Assembly (NCBI RefSeq): GCF_003428335.1 | Contig: NZ_CP031704.1 | Span: 4,030,001 to 4,094,000, forward strand | Direction of reading: 5' to 3' | Source of the DNA: Solimonas sp. K1W22B-7 | GTDB lineage: Bacteria; Pseudomonadota; Gammaproteobacteria; Nevskiales; Nevskiaceae | DNA: 64,000 nucleotides | Shown: positions 28,699 to 38,679 of the stretch, in pieces | Position numbering within the stretch: the first letter of the stretch is position 1 | How the letters are laid out: every line of letters begins with the position of its first letter | Notes under the pieces: generated by a model | What the model saw: the letters and a program-made list of their open reading frames with translations, nothing else | Database searches by the model: none | What the model was told of the DNA's origin: nothing | Made by a program: the position numbers and the translations under genes

Positions 28699-31449
28699 AT
28701 GCTAGGGCCTTGCAAACCGGTGCCTTCCACCGCTGGCCGGAAGATCATTCTGTGGACCGCCTGTTGTCTGGCGCTGGTGGGAGCATCCGCGGCCTGGGCG
28801 CAGCAGTCCGCGCCTGCGGCCGGCTCGATGGAGGTCGCGCAGGCCTCCCTGCTGGAGCGGCGGGTTTCGCTGGACATGAAGGCGCAGAGCGTCCACAGCG
28901 CCCTGCTGGAACTCGCCCGGATCGCCGGCGTCCAGATGCTGGTTCGAGACGGTGGGCTGCAGCAGAAGCCCATGCCTGGCCTGCGCGGTGATTTCTCGCT
29001 GCGCCAGGCGCTGACCGAAATTCTCGGCAGCAGTGGCTATACCTTCCAGCAGATCAATGAGGCCACGATCGGCATCGTGCCGCCGGCGCAAGAGCGGTCG
29101 GGCGATCCAGTCCTCGACGGACTCCTGGACCTGGCGGATGCCGGGGGTGCCGCCGGAGCAGCGGCCGGGACCACGGCGGACGACATCCTGCCAACGATTG
29201 CGCTGCCGGACAGGCCGGAGCCGGAGTCGGGCGCCGGCCCCCGACCGCGCCAGTCGAGCCCTCAACTGGAGGAGATCATCGTTACTGCCACCAAGCGGGA
29301 GCAGTCGGCGCGCGAGATTCCGGTCAGCATCGACGCGATGCTCGGCGCAGACCTGGAAAAGACCGGTGCCCGCGAGATGAGGGACTATCTCAGGGAGGTC
29401 CCTGGCATTGCCTTGCTTGAGCCCAGCGGCGACAAGCCGGCCAAGATCTCGATCCGCGGTGTCGGTCCGACCGACGGCGCCAACCAGACCACCGGAGTCC
29501 TGCTCGACGACGTGCCCCTCACCGATCCGTACGGCACCTTTCCCATCGCCGACCCGGATCCCTTCGACATGCGCACCGTGGAAATCCTGAAGGGGCCCCA
29601 GGGCACGCTGTTCGGCGCTTCCGCGCTCAACGGCGCGATCCGGTTCGTGCAGAACAAGCCGGAACTGGACCATTGGAGTGGCCGCGGCTTTGCCGAACTG
29701 CTCAGCATCCACGAAGGAGGCACGGAGCCAACCTACGGCGCGGTCTTCAATGCGCCGCTCGGCGAGACCGTCGCCTTGCGTGCCAGCGGTGTCCTGCAGC
29801 ACACCCCCGGCGTGATCGACTTCAAGACTCCCGGGCATCCTGAAAAGATCGACGGCGACGACGTCGAGAAATGGATCGGTCGCTTGCTCGCGCGCTGGGA
29901 CGCCACCGACGATCTGAGCCTCAACGCCTCCTACATGCAGCAGAAGCGTCATATTGACGAATCCGGCTTCACTACCAATTTCGAGGGCCGGCTCGAACGC
30001 GACAACGCCCCCACCTCCAGTCCGACGACCTTGCTGTTCAGCGTCGCCACCCTTGATGCACGCTATGACCTTGGCTGGGCCACCCTGGTATCCGAATCCA
30101 GCCGCCTGACCAAGCGCATGGACCTGCGTCTCGACGCGACATACGCTCTCGCGAACAGGGTTGCCCAATTGGGCTTGTCTCTCGCACAGGCCACGCAGGA
30201 CATTGACGCCAGCGGCTATCTGCAGGAGTTCCGCCTGGTCTCCAGCGACAGCGAACCCTGGAGCTGGCTCGGTGGCGTTTATCTCAACAAGTACACCGCC
30301 GACATTGACATCGACCTGTTCGCCGCCAACACCGGAGTTCTGTCGCCGCTGCTGGCCAGCGTTCTCGGGAACAACGCCATCCTTCAGGCGGTCACCACGG
30401 AGAATGGCATCAGCATCGCCAACCAGCACTTTCACCCCCTGCGCGCCGATGACCGCGCCCTGTTCGGAGAAGTCTCGCGCACGTTCTCGGATGCCGTGAC
30501 GCTGACGATAGGTGGGCGCTACTACAAGGTCCGTGTCGCCGGCGATACCACGACGCGCGGTGTCCTGAACCTCGTCACCAAGCAGCAGCTGGAGACCAAC
30601 CAGTACATCGAGGTCGCGGACCATGGCTTCAGTCCGAAGCTCGCCCTGACCTGGCAGGCCGGAGAGGATGTCATGATCTACGCCAATGCCACGCGCGGGT
30701 TCCAGTACGGCGGTGTCAACATTCAGCCGGCGAACCTCAACGTGGCACCGAACACGCACCCGACGTTCAAATCCAGCGTCCTGTGGAACTATGAAATCGG
30801 CGTTCGTACGGACTGGTTCGATCGTACCTTGCGCGCTGACGTCACGCTGTTCCATATCGACTGGAAGAAACCGCAGGTATTCCAGGCCGACGACGGCGCC
30901 ATCGGGATCAACGGTATCTACATCGACAACGTCGGCGCGGCACGAGGAAATGGCGTGGAAGGCACGCTGCGCTACCTGACCCCCATTCCGGGACTGAGTG
31001 TCAGGATCGGCGGCTCCTATATCGTCATGAAGAGTGCCACGGAATTTGCCACCGCGAGCGGCGACATCGTTCCCGCTGGCGCCGACATGCCGCTGGCGCC
31101 CCGCGTGCAGGCTGCCGCCGGCATCAGCTACGCCAACTCCCTGGGTCCATGGCAAGTCGGTGCCGATCTGGGCGGCCAGCATCAGGGCAAGGCCTACAAC
31201 AACGTCGAGCACGACTTCAGCGTGTTCGACTACTCCATCATCAATCTGAACCTCAGCATCGCGCGCCCCGACCTGCCGTACGCACCTTCCTTTGCCCTTG
31301 TCGCGGGAAACATCACGGATCGCCGCGCGTTCACCGGCATCAATGGCACTACGCCCTCTCTGACCACGCTCATCACCGGCGGCGATCCACCGGCCACCTA
31401 CAATCGCCCGCGCTCCATCGGCCTGCGCGTGACCATGGCATTCGACTAG
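28699..31449 (+). CDS. TonB-dependent receptor with STN signalling domain
   Basis: A 916-residue outer-membrane receptor. The signal peptide ends AAWAQ near residue 35. Residues about 57-127 form the secretin/TonB N-terminal (STN) domain that interacts with FecR. A Pro/Gly linker leads to the TonB box-like EEIIVTATKR at 191-200, the plug (GVGPTDGANQTTGVLLDDVP) and the barrel ending in aromatic-terminated VTMAFD. SD AGAGGAG precedes the start. The barrel resembles the CirA/FecA-type receptors that often import organic ligands other than iron. Ligand unknown; the hydrolases downstream suggest a peptide or ester. Confidence 0.92.
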   Translation: MLGPCKPVPSTAGRKIILWTACCLALVGASAAWAQQSAPAAGSMEVAQASLLERRVSLDMKAQSVHSALLELARIAGVQMLVRDGGLQQKPMPGLRGDFSLRQALTEILGSSGYTFQQINEATIGIVPPAQERSGDPVLDGLLDLADAGGAAGAAAGTTADDILPTIALPDRPEPESGAGPRPRQSSPQLEEIIVTATKREQSAREIPVSIDAMLGADLEKTGAREMRDYLREVPGIALLEPSGDKPAKISIRGVGPTDGANQTTGVLLDDVPLTDPYGTFPIADPDPFDMRTVEILKGPQGTLFGASALNGAIRFVQNKPELDHWSGRGFAELLSIHEGGTEPTYGAVFNAPLGETVALRASGVLQHTPGVIDFKTPGHPEKIDGDDVEKWIGRLLARWDATDDLSLNASYMQQKRHIDESGFTTNFEGRLERDNAPTSSPTTLLFSVATLDARYDLGWATLVSESSRLTKRMDLRLDATYALANRVAQLGLSLAQATQDIDASGYLQEFRLVSSDSEPWSWLGGVYLNKYTADIDIDLFAANTGVLSPLLASVLGNNAILQAVTTENGISIANQHFHPLRADDRALFGEVSRTFSDAVTLTIGGRYYKVRVAGDTTTRGVLNLVTKQQLETNQYIEVADHGFSPKLALTWQAGEDVMIYANATRGFQYGGVNIQPANLNVAPNTHPTFKSSVLWNYEIGVRTDWFDRTLRADVTLFHIDWKKPQVFQADDGAIGINGIYIDNVGAARGNGVEGTLRYLTPIPGLSVRIGGSYIVMKSATEFATASGDIVPAGADMPLAPRVQAAAGISYANSLGPWQVGADLGGQHQGKAYNNVEHDFSVFDYSIINLNLSIARPDLPYAPSFALVAGNITDRRAFTGINGTTPSLTTLITGGDPPATYNRPRSIGLRVTMAFD

Positions 31450-31476
31450 GGGACTCTTTTCACCGGGGTTCGAAGG

Positions 31477-32331
31477 ATGAGCACAACCGTCTTTGATCGG
31501 CGCGATGTCGATATCTCCGGCTGGCGCCTCCACGCGCGCATCCGCGGCCGGGCGGGCCCGCTACCCACCGTCGTACTGGAATCCGGCGGCGGCGGCGTCC
31601 AGTTGCCAAGCTGGCGGAGCATCGAGGAGGCGCTGGAGCCTCACACCCGGGTGTTGAGCTACGAGCGCGCGGGCATCGGTGACAGCACAGGCCCGTTGGA
31701 CAGCGTGCGCCCGGAGGCCGTGGCGCAGCGCCTGGAGCGGCTGCTGCAGGCGCTTGACGTCACGGAGCCGGTCATCCTGGCCGGGCACTCCATCGGCGGT
31801 CTCTACTCGCGCTATTTCGCGACGACGCGGCCCCATCGGGTCGCGGGCCTGGTCCTGCTCGATGCGACGCCCGAGGACTTGCCGTTTCCGCGATCCATGA
31901 TCCTGGCATCCGGAATCGCATTCTGGGCAGCCCATTGCCTGGCACGCATGGGAGTCCTGAAACGCTTGGGCCTGCCGCCGCACCAGATCGCTGCCATGGG
32001 GAGCCGCCGGCACGTGAAATCGGTGCTGGCGGAAATCGGCGCGCTGCGCGACATCCAGGCCGACATCGCCGGTCTCACGCCCTCGATCCCGCTGCCGACC
32101 CTGGCCATCAGTGCCGGCCTGAAGTCCGGCGGTAGTTCGCGAAGATTCGAGCAGTTCCGCCACAGTCATCATCGGCTCGCAGCCATGGGCCGCGCCCCCC
32201 ACAGCCGTCACCTGCGCATCGAGGGCGCGCAGCATATGTCGATGTTGACCGAGCCTTCGCATGCGCACACGGTGGCCGCCGGGATCCTGGATTTTGCGCG
32301 GAAGATCTCGCGGCACGACACCCTCGGCTGA
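31477..32331 (+). CDS. Alpha/beta hydrolase
   Basis: A 284-residue alpha/beta hydrolase. Nucleophile elbow G103-H-S105-I-G-G, oxyanion region VLESGGGG, an acid in the LVLLDATPED region and the His in IEGAQHMSML. Start near AAGG, 27 bases after the receptor stop, so probably same transcript. No signal peptide; cytoplasmic. Substrate unknown. Confidence 0.88.
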   Translation: MSTTVFDRRDVDISGWRLHARIRGRAGPLPTVVLESGGGGVQLPSWRSIEEALEPHTRVLSYERAGIGDSTGPLDSVRPEAVAQRLERLLQALDVTEPVILAGHSIGGLYSRYFATTRPHRVAGLVLLDATPEDLPFPRSMILASGIAFWAAHCLARMGVLKRLGLPPHQIAAMGSRRHVKSVLAEIGALRDIQADIAGLTPSIPLPTLAISAGLKSGGSSRRFEQFRHSHHRLAAMGRAPHSRHLRIEGAQHMSMLTEPSHAHTVAAGILDFARKISRHDTLG

Positions 32332-32530
32332 CCGCTGTGGCGCCGAACGAAAACGAGCGGATATCAATCCAGTAGTTTCATTGATGGTGTCGTTCTGCAT
32401 CTATACCTAGATTGCCGTCATGTGCAGGCTCACTGCCATGCCGATACCGGACGATGCAGGCGAGGTCGAGAGCACCGCACCCGACCTGGCTGGGCATCTC
32501 CCTTCATCCCGAACCCCAAGATCCACGCCC

Positions 32531-34216
32531 ATGTCCGACGCCAGATCCCCAGCCCCCCTCGCGATTGCCCAGAAGCTCGATGAGCTGTTCAAGCCCTGGA
32601 ATCGCAGCGACGCGCCCGGCATGACCGTTGGCATCAGGCACCAGGGCAAGTTGATCTACCGTCATGGTTTCGGCCTTGCCAGCATCGAGCATGCCGTAGC
32701 CAACACGCCCGGCATGCGTATGCGCATCGGCTCCACCAGCAAGCACTTCTGCTGCCTGGGCATCATGCTTCTGGCGGAGGATGGCAGGGTCGATATCGAC
32801 AAGCCTGTAGGCCACTACCTGCCCGAGCTCGGCGCCATCTGTGGACGGCCCACACTGCTGCAGCTCATGCATCATACCGGCGGCCTGCACGATCCCGCCG
32901 CGCTCACCCTGTTCCAGTACGGTGGACAGTACCCGCAGCTCGCCCGCGGCGGACATCTGCAGTTGATGCCGCTACTGGAAGCTGTCAACTTTGCGCCCGG
33001 CAGCCGCTTCGCCTATTCGAACAGCGGCTATCACCTGCTTTCGGTCCTCATCGAACGCCTCAGCGGCCAGGAGTGGGGCGAATTCATGGATCAGCGCGTT
33101 TTCGCGCCCCTGGGCATGAGTGCAACGGCCCTGCTGCGAAGCGACCTGGATGTCTGCCCCAACATGGCCAGCCTGCATGTCCGGATGCCGGACGGCCAAT
33201 GGCGGCGGGGCATCTACCCCAGCGACGAGTTGCTGGGCAGCGGCGGCATGATTTCCACCGTGGACGACATGCTGGTCTGGACGGAGCACCTGCGCAGCAA
33301 GCAGAAGAGAGTGGGTAGCGCCGCCACCTGGAGCAGGATGCTGGAGCCCCAGACTTTTCCCAACGGTAGCGGCCATTGCTATGCCCTGGGCCTGCACATC
33401 GAGAGGCACCGTGGGGTGAAGATCATCCAGCATGCCGGTGCGACCCTGGGTTCCATGCACCAGATGCTCATCGCACCCGAGCACGGTCTGGACATCATCG
33501 TCATGTGCAACCGGATGGATGCTCCCGCTCCGGCACTGGCGCTCAAGGCACTCGAGGCGGTGCTGGAGGGCGAAGGGCTGGGCCCCGAGGTGATTCCGCC
33601 TGCCGCAGCCGATCACCCCGCGCTGCAGGGTCGCTGGTACAGCCGCGCGTCGAAGACGCTGGTCGAGATCACGGCGTACAGGGCCCACCCCGACCGCCCG
33701 GAGTGTCTGGCGCTGTCCACGTTCAACCAGCTCGTTGGCGTGCTGCGAAGGGCCGACATGGGTCTGGCCCAGCCCGATGGGCCATTCAGCACACTGGAAA
33801 TTCGACAACCGCCGGAGGGCAGCATCCCCCCCGCGACCATCGATGTCCATATCTGCGGCGAGCCGGAGTGTTTCGAGCACCTGCCCGATGTACCACCCGC
33901 GGCCGAGTCGTTGTCAGCCGAACTCTGCGGGCGCTACCGCCAGCCGGGCTATCCGAAGGAAATGGAAATCGCCCTGCGCGACGGCAAGCTGGTGCTGGAC
34001 CTGCTGCCTCTTCATGGCTATGGCTACTGGGAGCTTCAACCCTACTCCCGGGAGGTTCTCGGCTGCGGCCTCTTCCACTCCGAACCGCAGGACCCGCTTC
34101 CCAGGAAGGCGATGCTGGTGGTCCAGCGTCAGGACGACAAGGTTACCGGCCTGCTGCTGAGCTTCGATCGCCTGCGCGGCGTGCCGTTCGCGCGTGTGCA
34201 AGGACATCGGGAATGA
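32531..34216 (+). CDS. Serine hydrolase, beta-lactamase fold (MlrB-like context)
   Basis: A 561-residue hydrolase from the chosen ATG (MSDARSPAP); starts at 32420 or 32438 are possible and give a longer N-terminus. Motifs: S68-T-S-K71, Y162-S-N, and an HAG triad-like QHAGATLGS. A C-terminal lipocalin-like beta region (PALQGRWYSRASKTLVEI and LCGRYRQPGYPKEMEI) follows the catalytic domain, as in D-aminopeptidase-type S12 enzymes. Its last codon overlaps the start of the M81 peptidase gene (ATGA), so the two are translationally coupled. MlrB of microcystin degradation is from the same fold and sits beside MlrC. Confidence 0.85.
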   Translation: MSDARSPAPLAIAQKLDELFKPWNRSDAPGMTVGIRHQGKLIYRHGFGLASIEHAVANTPGMRMRIGSTSKHFCCLGIMLLAEDGRVDIDKPVGHYLPELGAICGRPTLLQLMHHTGGLHDPAALTLFQYGGQYPQLARGGHLQLMPLLEAVNFAPGSRFAYSNSGYHLLSVLIERLSGQEWGEFMDQRVFAPLGMSATALLRSDLDVCPNMASLHVRMPDGQWRRGIYPSDELLGSGGMISTVDDMLVWTEHLRSKQKRVGSAATWSRMLEPQTFPNGSGHCYALGLHIERHRGVKIIQHAGATLGSMHQMLIAPEHGLDIIVMCNRMDAPAPALALKALEAVLEGEGLGPEVIPPAAADHPALQGRWYSRASKTLVEITAYRAHPDRPECLALSTFNQLVGVLRRADMGLAQPDGPFSTLEIRQPPEGSIPPATIDVHICGEPECFEHLPDVPPAAESLSAELCGRYRQPGYPKEMEIALRDGKLVLDLLPLHGYGYWELQPYSREVLGCGLFHSEPQDPLPRKAMLVVQRQDDKVTGLLLSFDRLRGVPFARVQGHRE

Positions 34217-35667
34217 GGATTTTTGCCGCGTCACTGGCCACCGAGACCAATACCGCTGCCGTAGCCCCGACGGGTCGGGCTGACTACGAGGCCTTCGGTG
34301 TCTACCATGGGAACGCGGGCGTCAGTGCCGCCGATGGCGTCGGCGTGGCTCATGCCGAACTGCACCGCCTGGCCGCCGCCGCCGGCGACACGGTCGTGGA
34401 GAGTCTGGTGGCCTTCGCGCAGCCCTCCGGCCCCACCTTGCGCGCGGTATACGAAGAATACCGCCAGTGCATACTGGACGACCTGAAAGCGGCAGGGCCC
34501 GTCGATGCAGTGCTGCTGACCCTGCACGGCGCGATGGTGGCACAGGGCTACGATGACTGCGAGGGAGACCTGATCGATCGGGTCCGCAGCATCGTCGGAC
34601 CGCAGGTTCCGATCGGCGTGGAACTGGACCTGCATTGCCACTTCACCGAGAGGATGCGTGCGAACGCCGACATCATCATCGCGTTCAAGGAGTATCCGCA
34701 CACCGACAGCCTTGATCGGCTGCGCGAACTCCATGCTTTGCTGAAGCGGCAGGTGGCTGGCACCATCCGGCCCGTCATGGCAGTGCATGACTGCCGCATG
34801 ATCGGGCTCTGGCACACCACGCGCGACCCCATGATCTCCTTCGTGCAGCGCATGAAGTCCCTGGAAGGAAAGGACGGCGTTCTTTCGGTGTCGCTCGGCC
34901 ATGGCTTTCCCTGGGGAGACGTGCCCGACTGCGGGGCAAAGCTGTGGGTCGTGACCGACAATGACCTGCCCAGGGCCGAGGCGCTTGCGCATCAACTGGG
35001 ACGCGAGTTCTGGGACCTGCGCTCGCAAACCTACGATCCACCGCTCTCCATCGAAGCGGCACTGGATGAAGCCGCGGGCGCCGGACAAGGGCCTTGCGTG
35101 CTGGCCGACGTGGGCGACAACGCCGGCGGCGGGGCGATGAGTGACAGCACCTTCGTGCTGAAAGCCATGATCGACAGAGGCATTGGCGACGCCGCGATCG
35201 GTTGCTTCTGGGACCTCGGTGCCGTGGCACTCTGCCAGAGCGCTGGCGTGGGAGCCGATTTCCTGCTGCGGATCGGCGGGAAGTGCGGACCGATGTCAGG
35301 AGATCCCGTGGACTTGCGGGTCACCGTTCGCGCGATCGTGGAAAACCATGGCCAGCGCGGACTGGAAGGGCACTCTGCGCTCGGAACCGGCGTCTGGGTC
35401 CGGAGCGACAAGGGCATCGACATTGTTCTCGTCACCCGGCGGGCGCAGGTATTCAGCCGCGATGCCTTCGAAGGCCTGGGCATCGATCTGCGGGAAAAAC
35501 GGCTGATCGTGGTCAAGTCTGCCCAGCACTTCTACACCTCGTTCGCGCCGGTGGCCCGGAGGATTCTCTACGTGGGCTCGCCTGGATCGACCTCGCAGCA
35601 CTTCGCCCAGATGTCGTTCACACGGCGCGACAACAACTTCTGGCCTCGGATCGACCATCCGACCTGA
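34213..35667 (+). CDS. M81-family metallopeptidase (MlrC-type)
   Basis: A 484-residue M81 peptidase. LHGAMV near residue 105, the metal-ligand motif D139-L-H141-C-H143 and a GDNAGGGAMSDST segment match the MlrC (microcystinase C) family. MlrC cleaves the linear peptides made by earlier steps, notably at Adda-Glu, but most family members have other, mostly unknown peptide or amide substrates. It overlaps the serine hydrolase gene by 4 bases. Context with a TonB receptor suggests uptake of a peptide or amide nutrient. Confidence 0.85.
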   Translation: MRIFAASLATETNTAAVAPTGRADYEAFGVYHGNAGVSAADGVGVAHAELHRLAAAAGDTVVESLVAFAQPSGPTLRAVYEEYRQCILDDLKAAGPVDAVLLTLHGAMVAQGYDDCEGDLIDRVRSIVGPQVPIGVELDLHCHFTERMRANADIIIAFKEYPHTDSLDRLRELHALLKRQVAGTIRPVMAVHDCRMIGLWHTTRDPMISFVQRMKSLEGKDGVLSVSLGHGFPWGDVPDCGAKLWVVTDNDLPRAEALAHQLGREFWDLRSQTYDPPLSIEAALDEAAGAGQGPCVLADVGDNAGGGAMSDSTFVLKAMIDRGIGDAAIGCFWDLGAVALCQSAGVGADFLLRIGGKCGPMSGDPVDLRVTVRAIVENHGQRGLEGHSALGTGVWVRSDKGIDIVLVTRRAQVFSRDAFEGLGIDLREKRLIVVKSAQHFYTSFAPVARRILYVGSPGSTSQHFAQMSFTRRDNNFWPRIDHPT

Positions 35668-35721
35668 GGTCGAGGCAAGCCGCCAACTCGCTATGCCGTG
35701 TCTTGTCGTGTCGCAGCCCCC

Positions 35722-36090
35722 TCAGGGCTTCGTCGCGGCATCCACCACCAGCGGAGACACTGCCGGTGCGGGCCCGTCCTTCGGAAGCAGGCGCGAGATC
35801 TTGCTGCCGATGATCGTCAGGGCGGCAAACACGCCGAACAGGCTGGCGCCGAAGGCCTGCCTCAGCTCCTGCGGAAACATGTGCTCGCCCCGGTACGACG
35901 GTCCAAACAGGATCACCGTCACCAGCGGCGCCAGGAACAACATGATGTTGCAGTAGGTGATCCAGAAATCCGTCCGTTCGGCAGTCCCGCAGGAAGACAG
36001 GAGCAGCCGCCTGAGCGCCTTCGTCCAGAACAGGACGATCGACAGGGACATGATCAGGCTGATGGCGATCTGGAAGAGGAAGATTTTCAT
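35722..36090 (-). CDS. Hypothetical inner-membrane protein
   Basis: A 122-residue protein with three probable transmembrane helices (FLFQIAISLIMSLSIVLFW, ITYCNIMLFLAPLVTVILFG and FGVFAALTIIGS) and a Pro-rich C-terminus. Family not recognised. Convergent with the M81 gene; 240 bp of non-coding sequence separates it from the TetR gene on its other side. Confidence 0.7.
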   Translation of the reverse strand: MKIFLFQIAISLIMSLSIVLFWTKALRRLLLSSCGTAERTDFWITYCNIMLFLAPLVTVILFGPSYRGEHMFPQELRQAFGASLFGVFAALTIIGSKISRLLPKDGPAPAVSPLVVDAATKP

Positions 36091-36293
36091 GGCGTCACGG
36101 CAGGTGAGTTTCGCCTGCGCAGCGAGGGCGGATTCCCGCCGCCGCGAAGGTCGCGATACTGCCGGATACTCTAGAGGGCGCTGCGGCCGCGCGGGGGGCC
36201 TCGCATTCGCCCAAAAGACACCTTCCGTCAGGCGCGCCCCCGCGACTGGCCAGGGGCGTCTTGCGGGGGCGGGGCCATTCCCGGGCAGGGGGC

Positions 36294-36320
36294 TTGACTA
36301 AAAATACCGACTGGTATAAT
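36294..36320 (+). promoter_or_regulatory. Promoter with operator ATACCGACTGGTAT
   Basis: TTGACT (36294-36299) and TATAAT (36315-36320) are 15 bases apart, and the palindrome ATACCGACTGGTAT (36304-36317) lies between and over them. A bound repressor would block this promoter, which would be autoregulation of the TetR gene at 36330. Confidence 0.7.
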
Positions 36321-36329
36321 TTACTCGCC

Positions 36330-36914
36330 ATGAACAAGGCAGAACGCACCAGGCAGTTCATCGTGGAAAAGACGGCGCCCATCTTCAACGTGAAGGGCTA
36401 CGCCGGAACCTCGGTGACCGACATGACCGAAGCCACGGGGCTCACCAAGGGCAGCGTCTACGGCAACTTCGCCAACAAGGAAGAAGTGGCCCTGGCCGCC
36501 TTCGAGCACAACTGGCAACGGACGCAGACGGCGGTGCGCGCGGCCATGGACAAGCGCAGGACCAGCAAGGACAAGCTGCTGGCCCTGGCGGGTGTGTACG
36601 AGAACCTGCCTGCCGACTTTCCCGAGGGCGGCTGCCCGCTGCTCAATACCGCGGTCGAGGCCGACGACACTCATCCGGCGCTGCGGGAGAAGGCCGCGGA
36701 CGCTTTCCGGAGCTGGAAGAAGAGCATCGTCACGGTCATCGAGGCCGGCGTTGCCGACCGCGAGTTCCGGGCCGGCGTGGATGCGGAGCAGACCGCCGTG
36801 ACGCTCATCGCCATGATCGAGGGCGCCATCATGATCTCCCGTCTCACCGGCAACGGCAGGCACCGCAGGGCCGTGATGCCGGCGCTGGAAAAGATCATCC
36901 TCGACCTGGCCTGA
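36330..36914 (+). CDS. TetR-family regulator
   Basis: A 194-residue repressor. The helix-turn-helix reads SVTDMTEATGLTKGSVYGNF at about residues 29-48; the C-terminal domain is of the TetR_C_6/YfeW-like type with GGCPLLNTAVEADDTHP. Operators of the same sequence lie before this gene and after it. The same-strand genes downstream (DUF2798, Ohr, SDR) are its likely targets. An Ohr in the regulon suggests a response to organic peroxides or a reactive electrophile. Confidence 0.88.
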   Translation: MNKAERTRQFIVEKTAPIFNVKGYAGTSVTDMTEATGLTKGSVYGNFANKEEVALAAFEHNWQRTQTAVRAAMDKRRTSKDKLLALAGVYENLPADFPEGGCPLLNTAVEADDTHPALREKAADAFRSWKKSIVTVIEAGVADREFRAGVDAEQTAVTLIAMIEGAIMISRLTGNGRHRRAVMPALEKIILDLA

Positions 36915-36921
36915 CTTTCAT

Positions 36922-36950
36922 TTGTCCTTGATTATACCGATCGGTATTTT
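36922..36950 (+). promoter_or_regulatory. Promoter with perfect operator ATACCGATCGGTAT
   Basis: TTGTCC (36922-36927), 17 bases, then TATTTT (36945-36950). The perfect 14-bp palindrome ATACCGATCGGTAT (36934-36947) overlaps the spacer and -10. It shares ATACCGA..GGTAT with the site before the TetR gene. Confidence 0.7.
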
Positions 36951-36972
36951 TATGCAACACAGGAGAACCGCA

Positions 36973-37194
36973 ATGAACACGCAACTGAAACGCAGGATCG
37001 CCTTCGCCCTTTCGATGGGCGTCGTGACCACGGGCATCATCTCCTTCGTCCTGCTCTCGCTCAATCTCGGTTTCTCCGACCGCTTCGCCCTGATGTGGCT
37101 GCGCTCCTGGGCCACCGCCTACGTGATCGTCATCCCCGCGATCCTGCTGATCGGGCCGCAACTGCAGGCACAGGTCGATCGCCGGGTTCACTGA
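36973..37194 (+). CDS. DUF2798 membrane protein
   Basis: A 73-residue protein with two transmembrane helices (IAFALSMGVVTTGIISFVLL and AYVIVIPAILLIG), a DUF2798 pattern seen beside TetR and Ohr/nitroreductase genes. The start MNTQLKRR follows AGGAGA. First gene behind the perfect operator. Function unknown. Confidence 0.8.
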   Translation: MNTQLKRRIAFALSMGVVTTGIISFVLLSLNLGFSDRFALMWLRSWATAYVIVIPAILLIGPQLQAQVDRRVH

Positions 37195-37285
37195 ACACGC
37201 ATCGCGCCGCCGGACGCCCGCCATCACCGACGACGTTCAATCCCCCCATGGCCAGCAACGCTCCCAACCATAGAAGGACCCCGTC

Positions 37286-37705
<420 letters not shown>

Positions 37706-37766
37706 AGACCATCCTGCGGCCTGCGCCGATACGGCGGCCGCCCTCTTCCCGTTCCGGAGAACTCAC

Positions 37767-38576
37767 ATGACCCACATCCACAAAGGTACCGCCCTGATCA
37801 CCGGCGCCTCGTCCGGCATCGGCGCGATCTATGCCGATCGCCTGGCGCGCGACGGCTACGACCTCATCCTGGTTGCCCGCAACTCCGAAAAGCTCCAGCA
37901 CCTGGCCCGGAAGCTCTCCCGGGCCAGCGGCCGCTCGGTGGAGACGATCGCCGCCGACCTGACGCAGGCGGCAGACCTGGACCGCATCGAGTACATGCTG
38001 AAGACGGGTGCCGACATCACCCTGCTGGTCAACAACGCCGGCTTCGGCTCCACCGCGCCGCTGCTGCAGTCGGATGTCGCCGACATGGACCGCATGATCA
38101 CGCTCAATGTCAGCGTGCTCATGCGGCTCGCCTACGCCGCCGCTCCGGCCTTCGCTGCGCGCGGCAGGGGCACCATCGTCAACATCGCCTCCATCGTCGC
38201 GATCGCCCCCGAGTTGCTGAACGGCGTCTACGGCGGCACCAAGGCCTTCGTCCTGGCGTTTTCGCAGTCGCTGCAGCACGAGCTCGCGAACAAGGGGGTG
38301 CGCGTCCAGGCCGTGCTGCCGGGCGCCACGGCCACCAACTTCTGGAACGTGGCGGGCACGCCGGTCGAGCAGCTGCCCGATGGCATCGTGATGAACGCCG
38401 ACGACATGGTCGACGCCGCACTGGCGGGGCTGGAGCAGGGCGAGGTCGTCACCATTCCCTCGCTGCCGGACCTCCGCGACTGGAACGCCTTCGAAGCCGC
38501 CCGCAAGGCCCTGGGGCCAGGACTGTCACGCTCCGCGCCGGCAGCGCGGTATCGCAGCCAGCGCCTCGCGGCCTGA
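37767..38576 (+). CDS. Short-chain dehydrogenase/reductase
   Basis: A 269-residue SDR: TGASSGIG near residue 13, NNAGFGS near 92, GVYGGTKAF with catalytic Tyr and Lys, and a C-terminal TIPSLPDLRDWNAFEAARKA typical of the DltE/YqjQ-like subgroup. CGGAGA precedes the start. End of the TetR-controlled series. Substrate unknown. Confidence 0.9.
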   Translation: MTHIHKGTALITGASSGIGAIYADRLARDGYDLILVARNSEKLQHLARKLSRASGRSVETIAADLTQAADLDRIEYMLKTGADITLLVNNAGFGSTAPLLQSDVADMDRMITLNVSVLMRLAYAAAPAFAARGRGTIVNIASIVAIAPELLNGVYGGTKAFVLAFSQSLQHELANKGVRVQAVLPGATATNFWNVAGTPVEQLPDGIVMNADDMVDAALAGLEQGEVVTIPSLPDLRDWNAFEAARKALGPGLSRSAPAARYRSQRLAA

Positions 38577-38679
38577 AGGCGGCGCCAGGAAGGCCCGCAG
38601 GGCCAGGTCCGGGGTTTTCGGCGACAATCCCGGCCTGGCGCCTTCGGGTCGCGCCACCACCTGCAGCAAAGGACGCTCC

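Noticed and set aside
28702-31533. A 943-codon open frame on the minus strand opposite the TonB receptor.
   Set aside because: Shadow of a GC-rich gene; the plus strand shows signal peptide, STN, TonB box and barrel.
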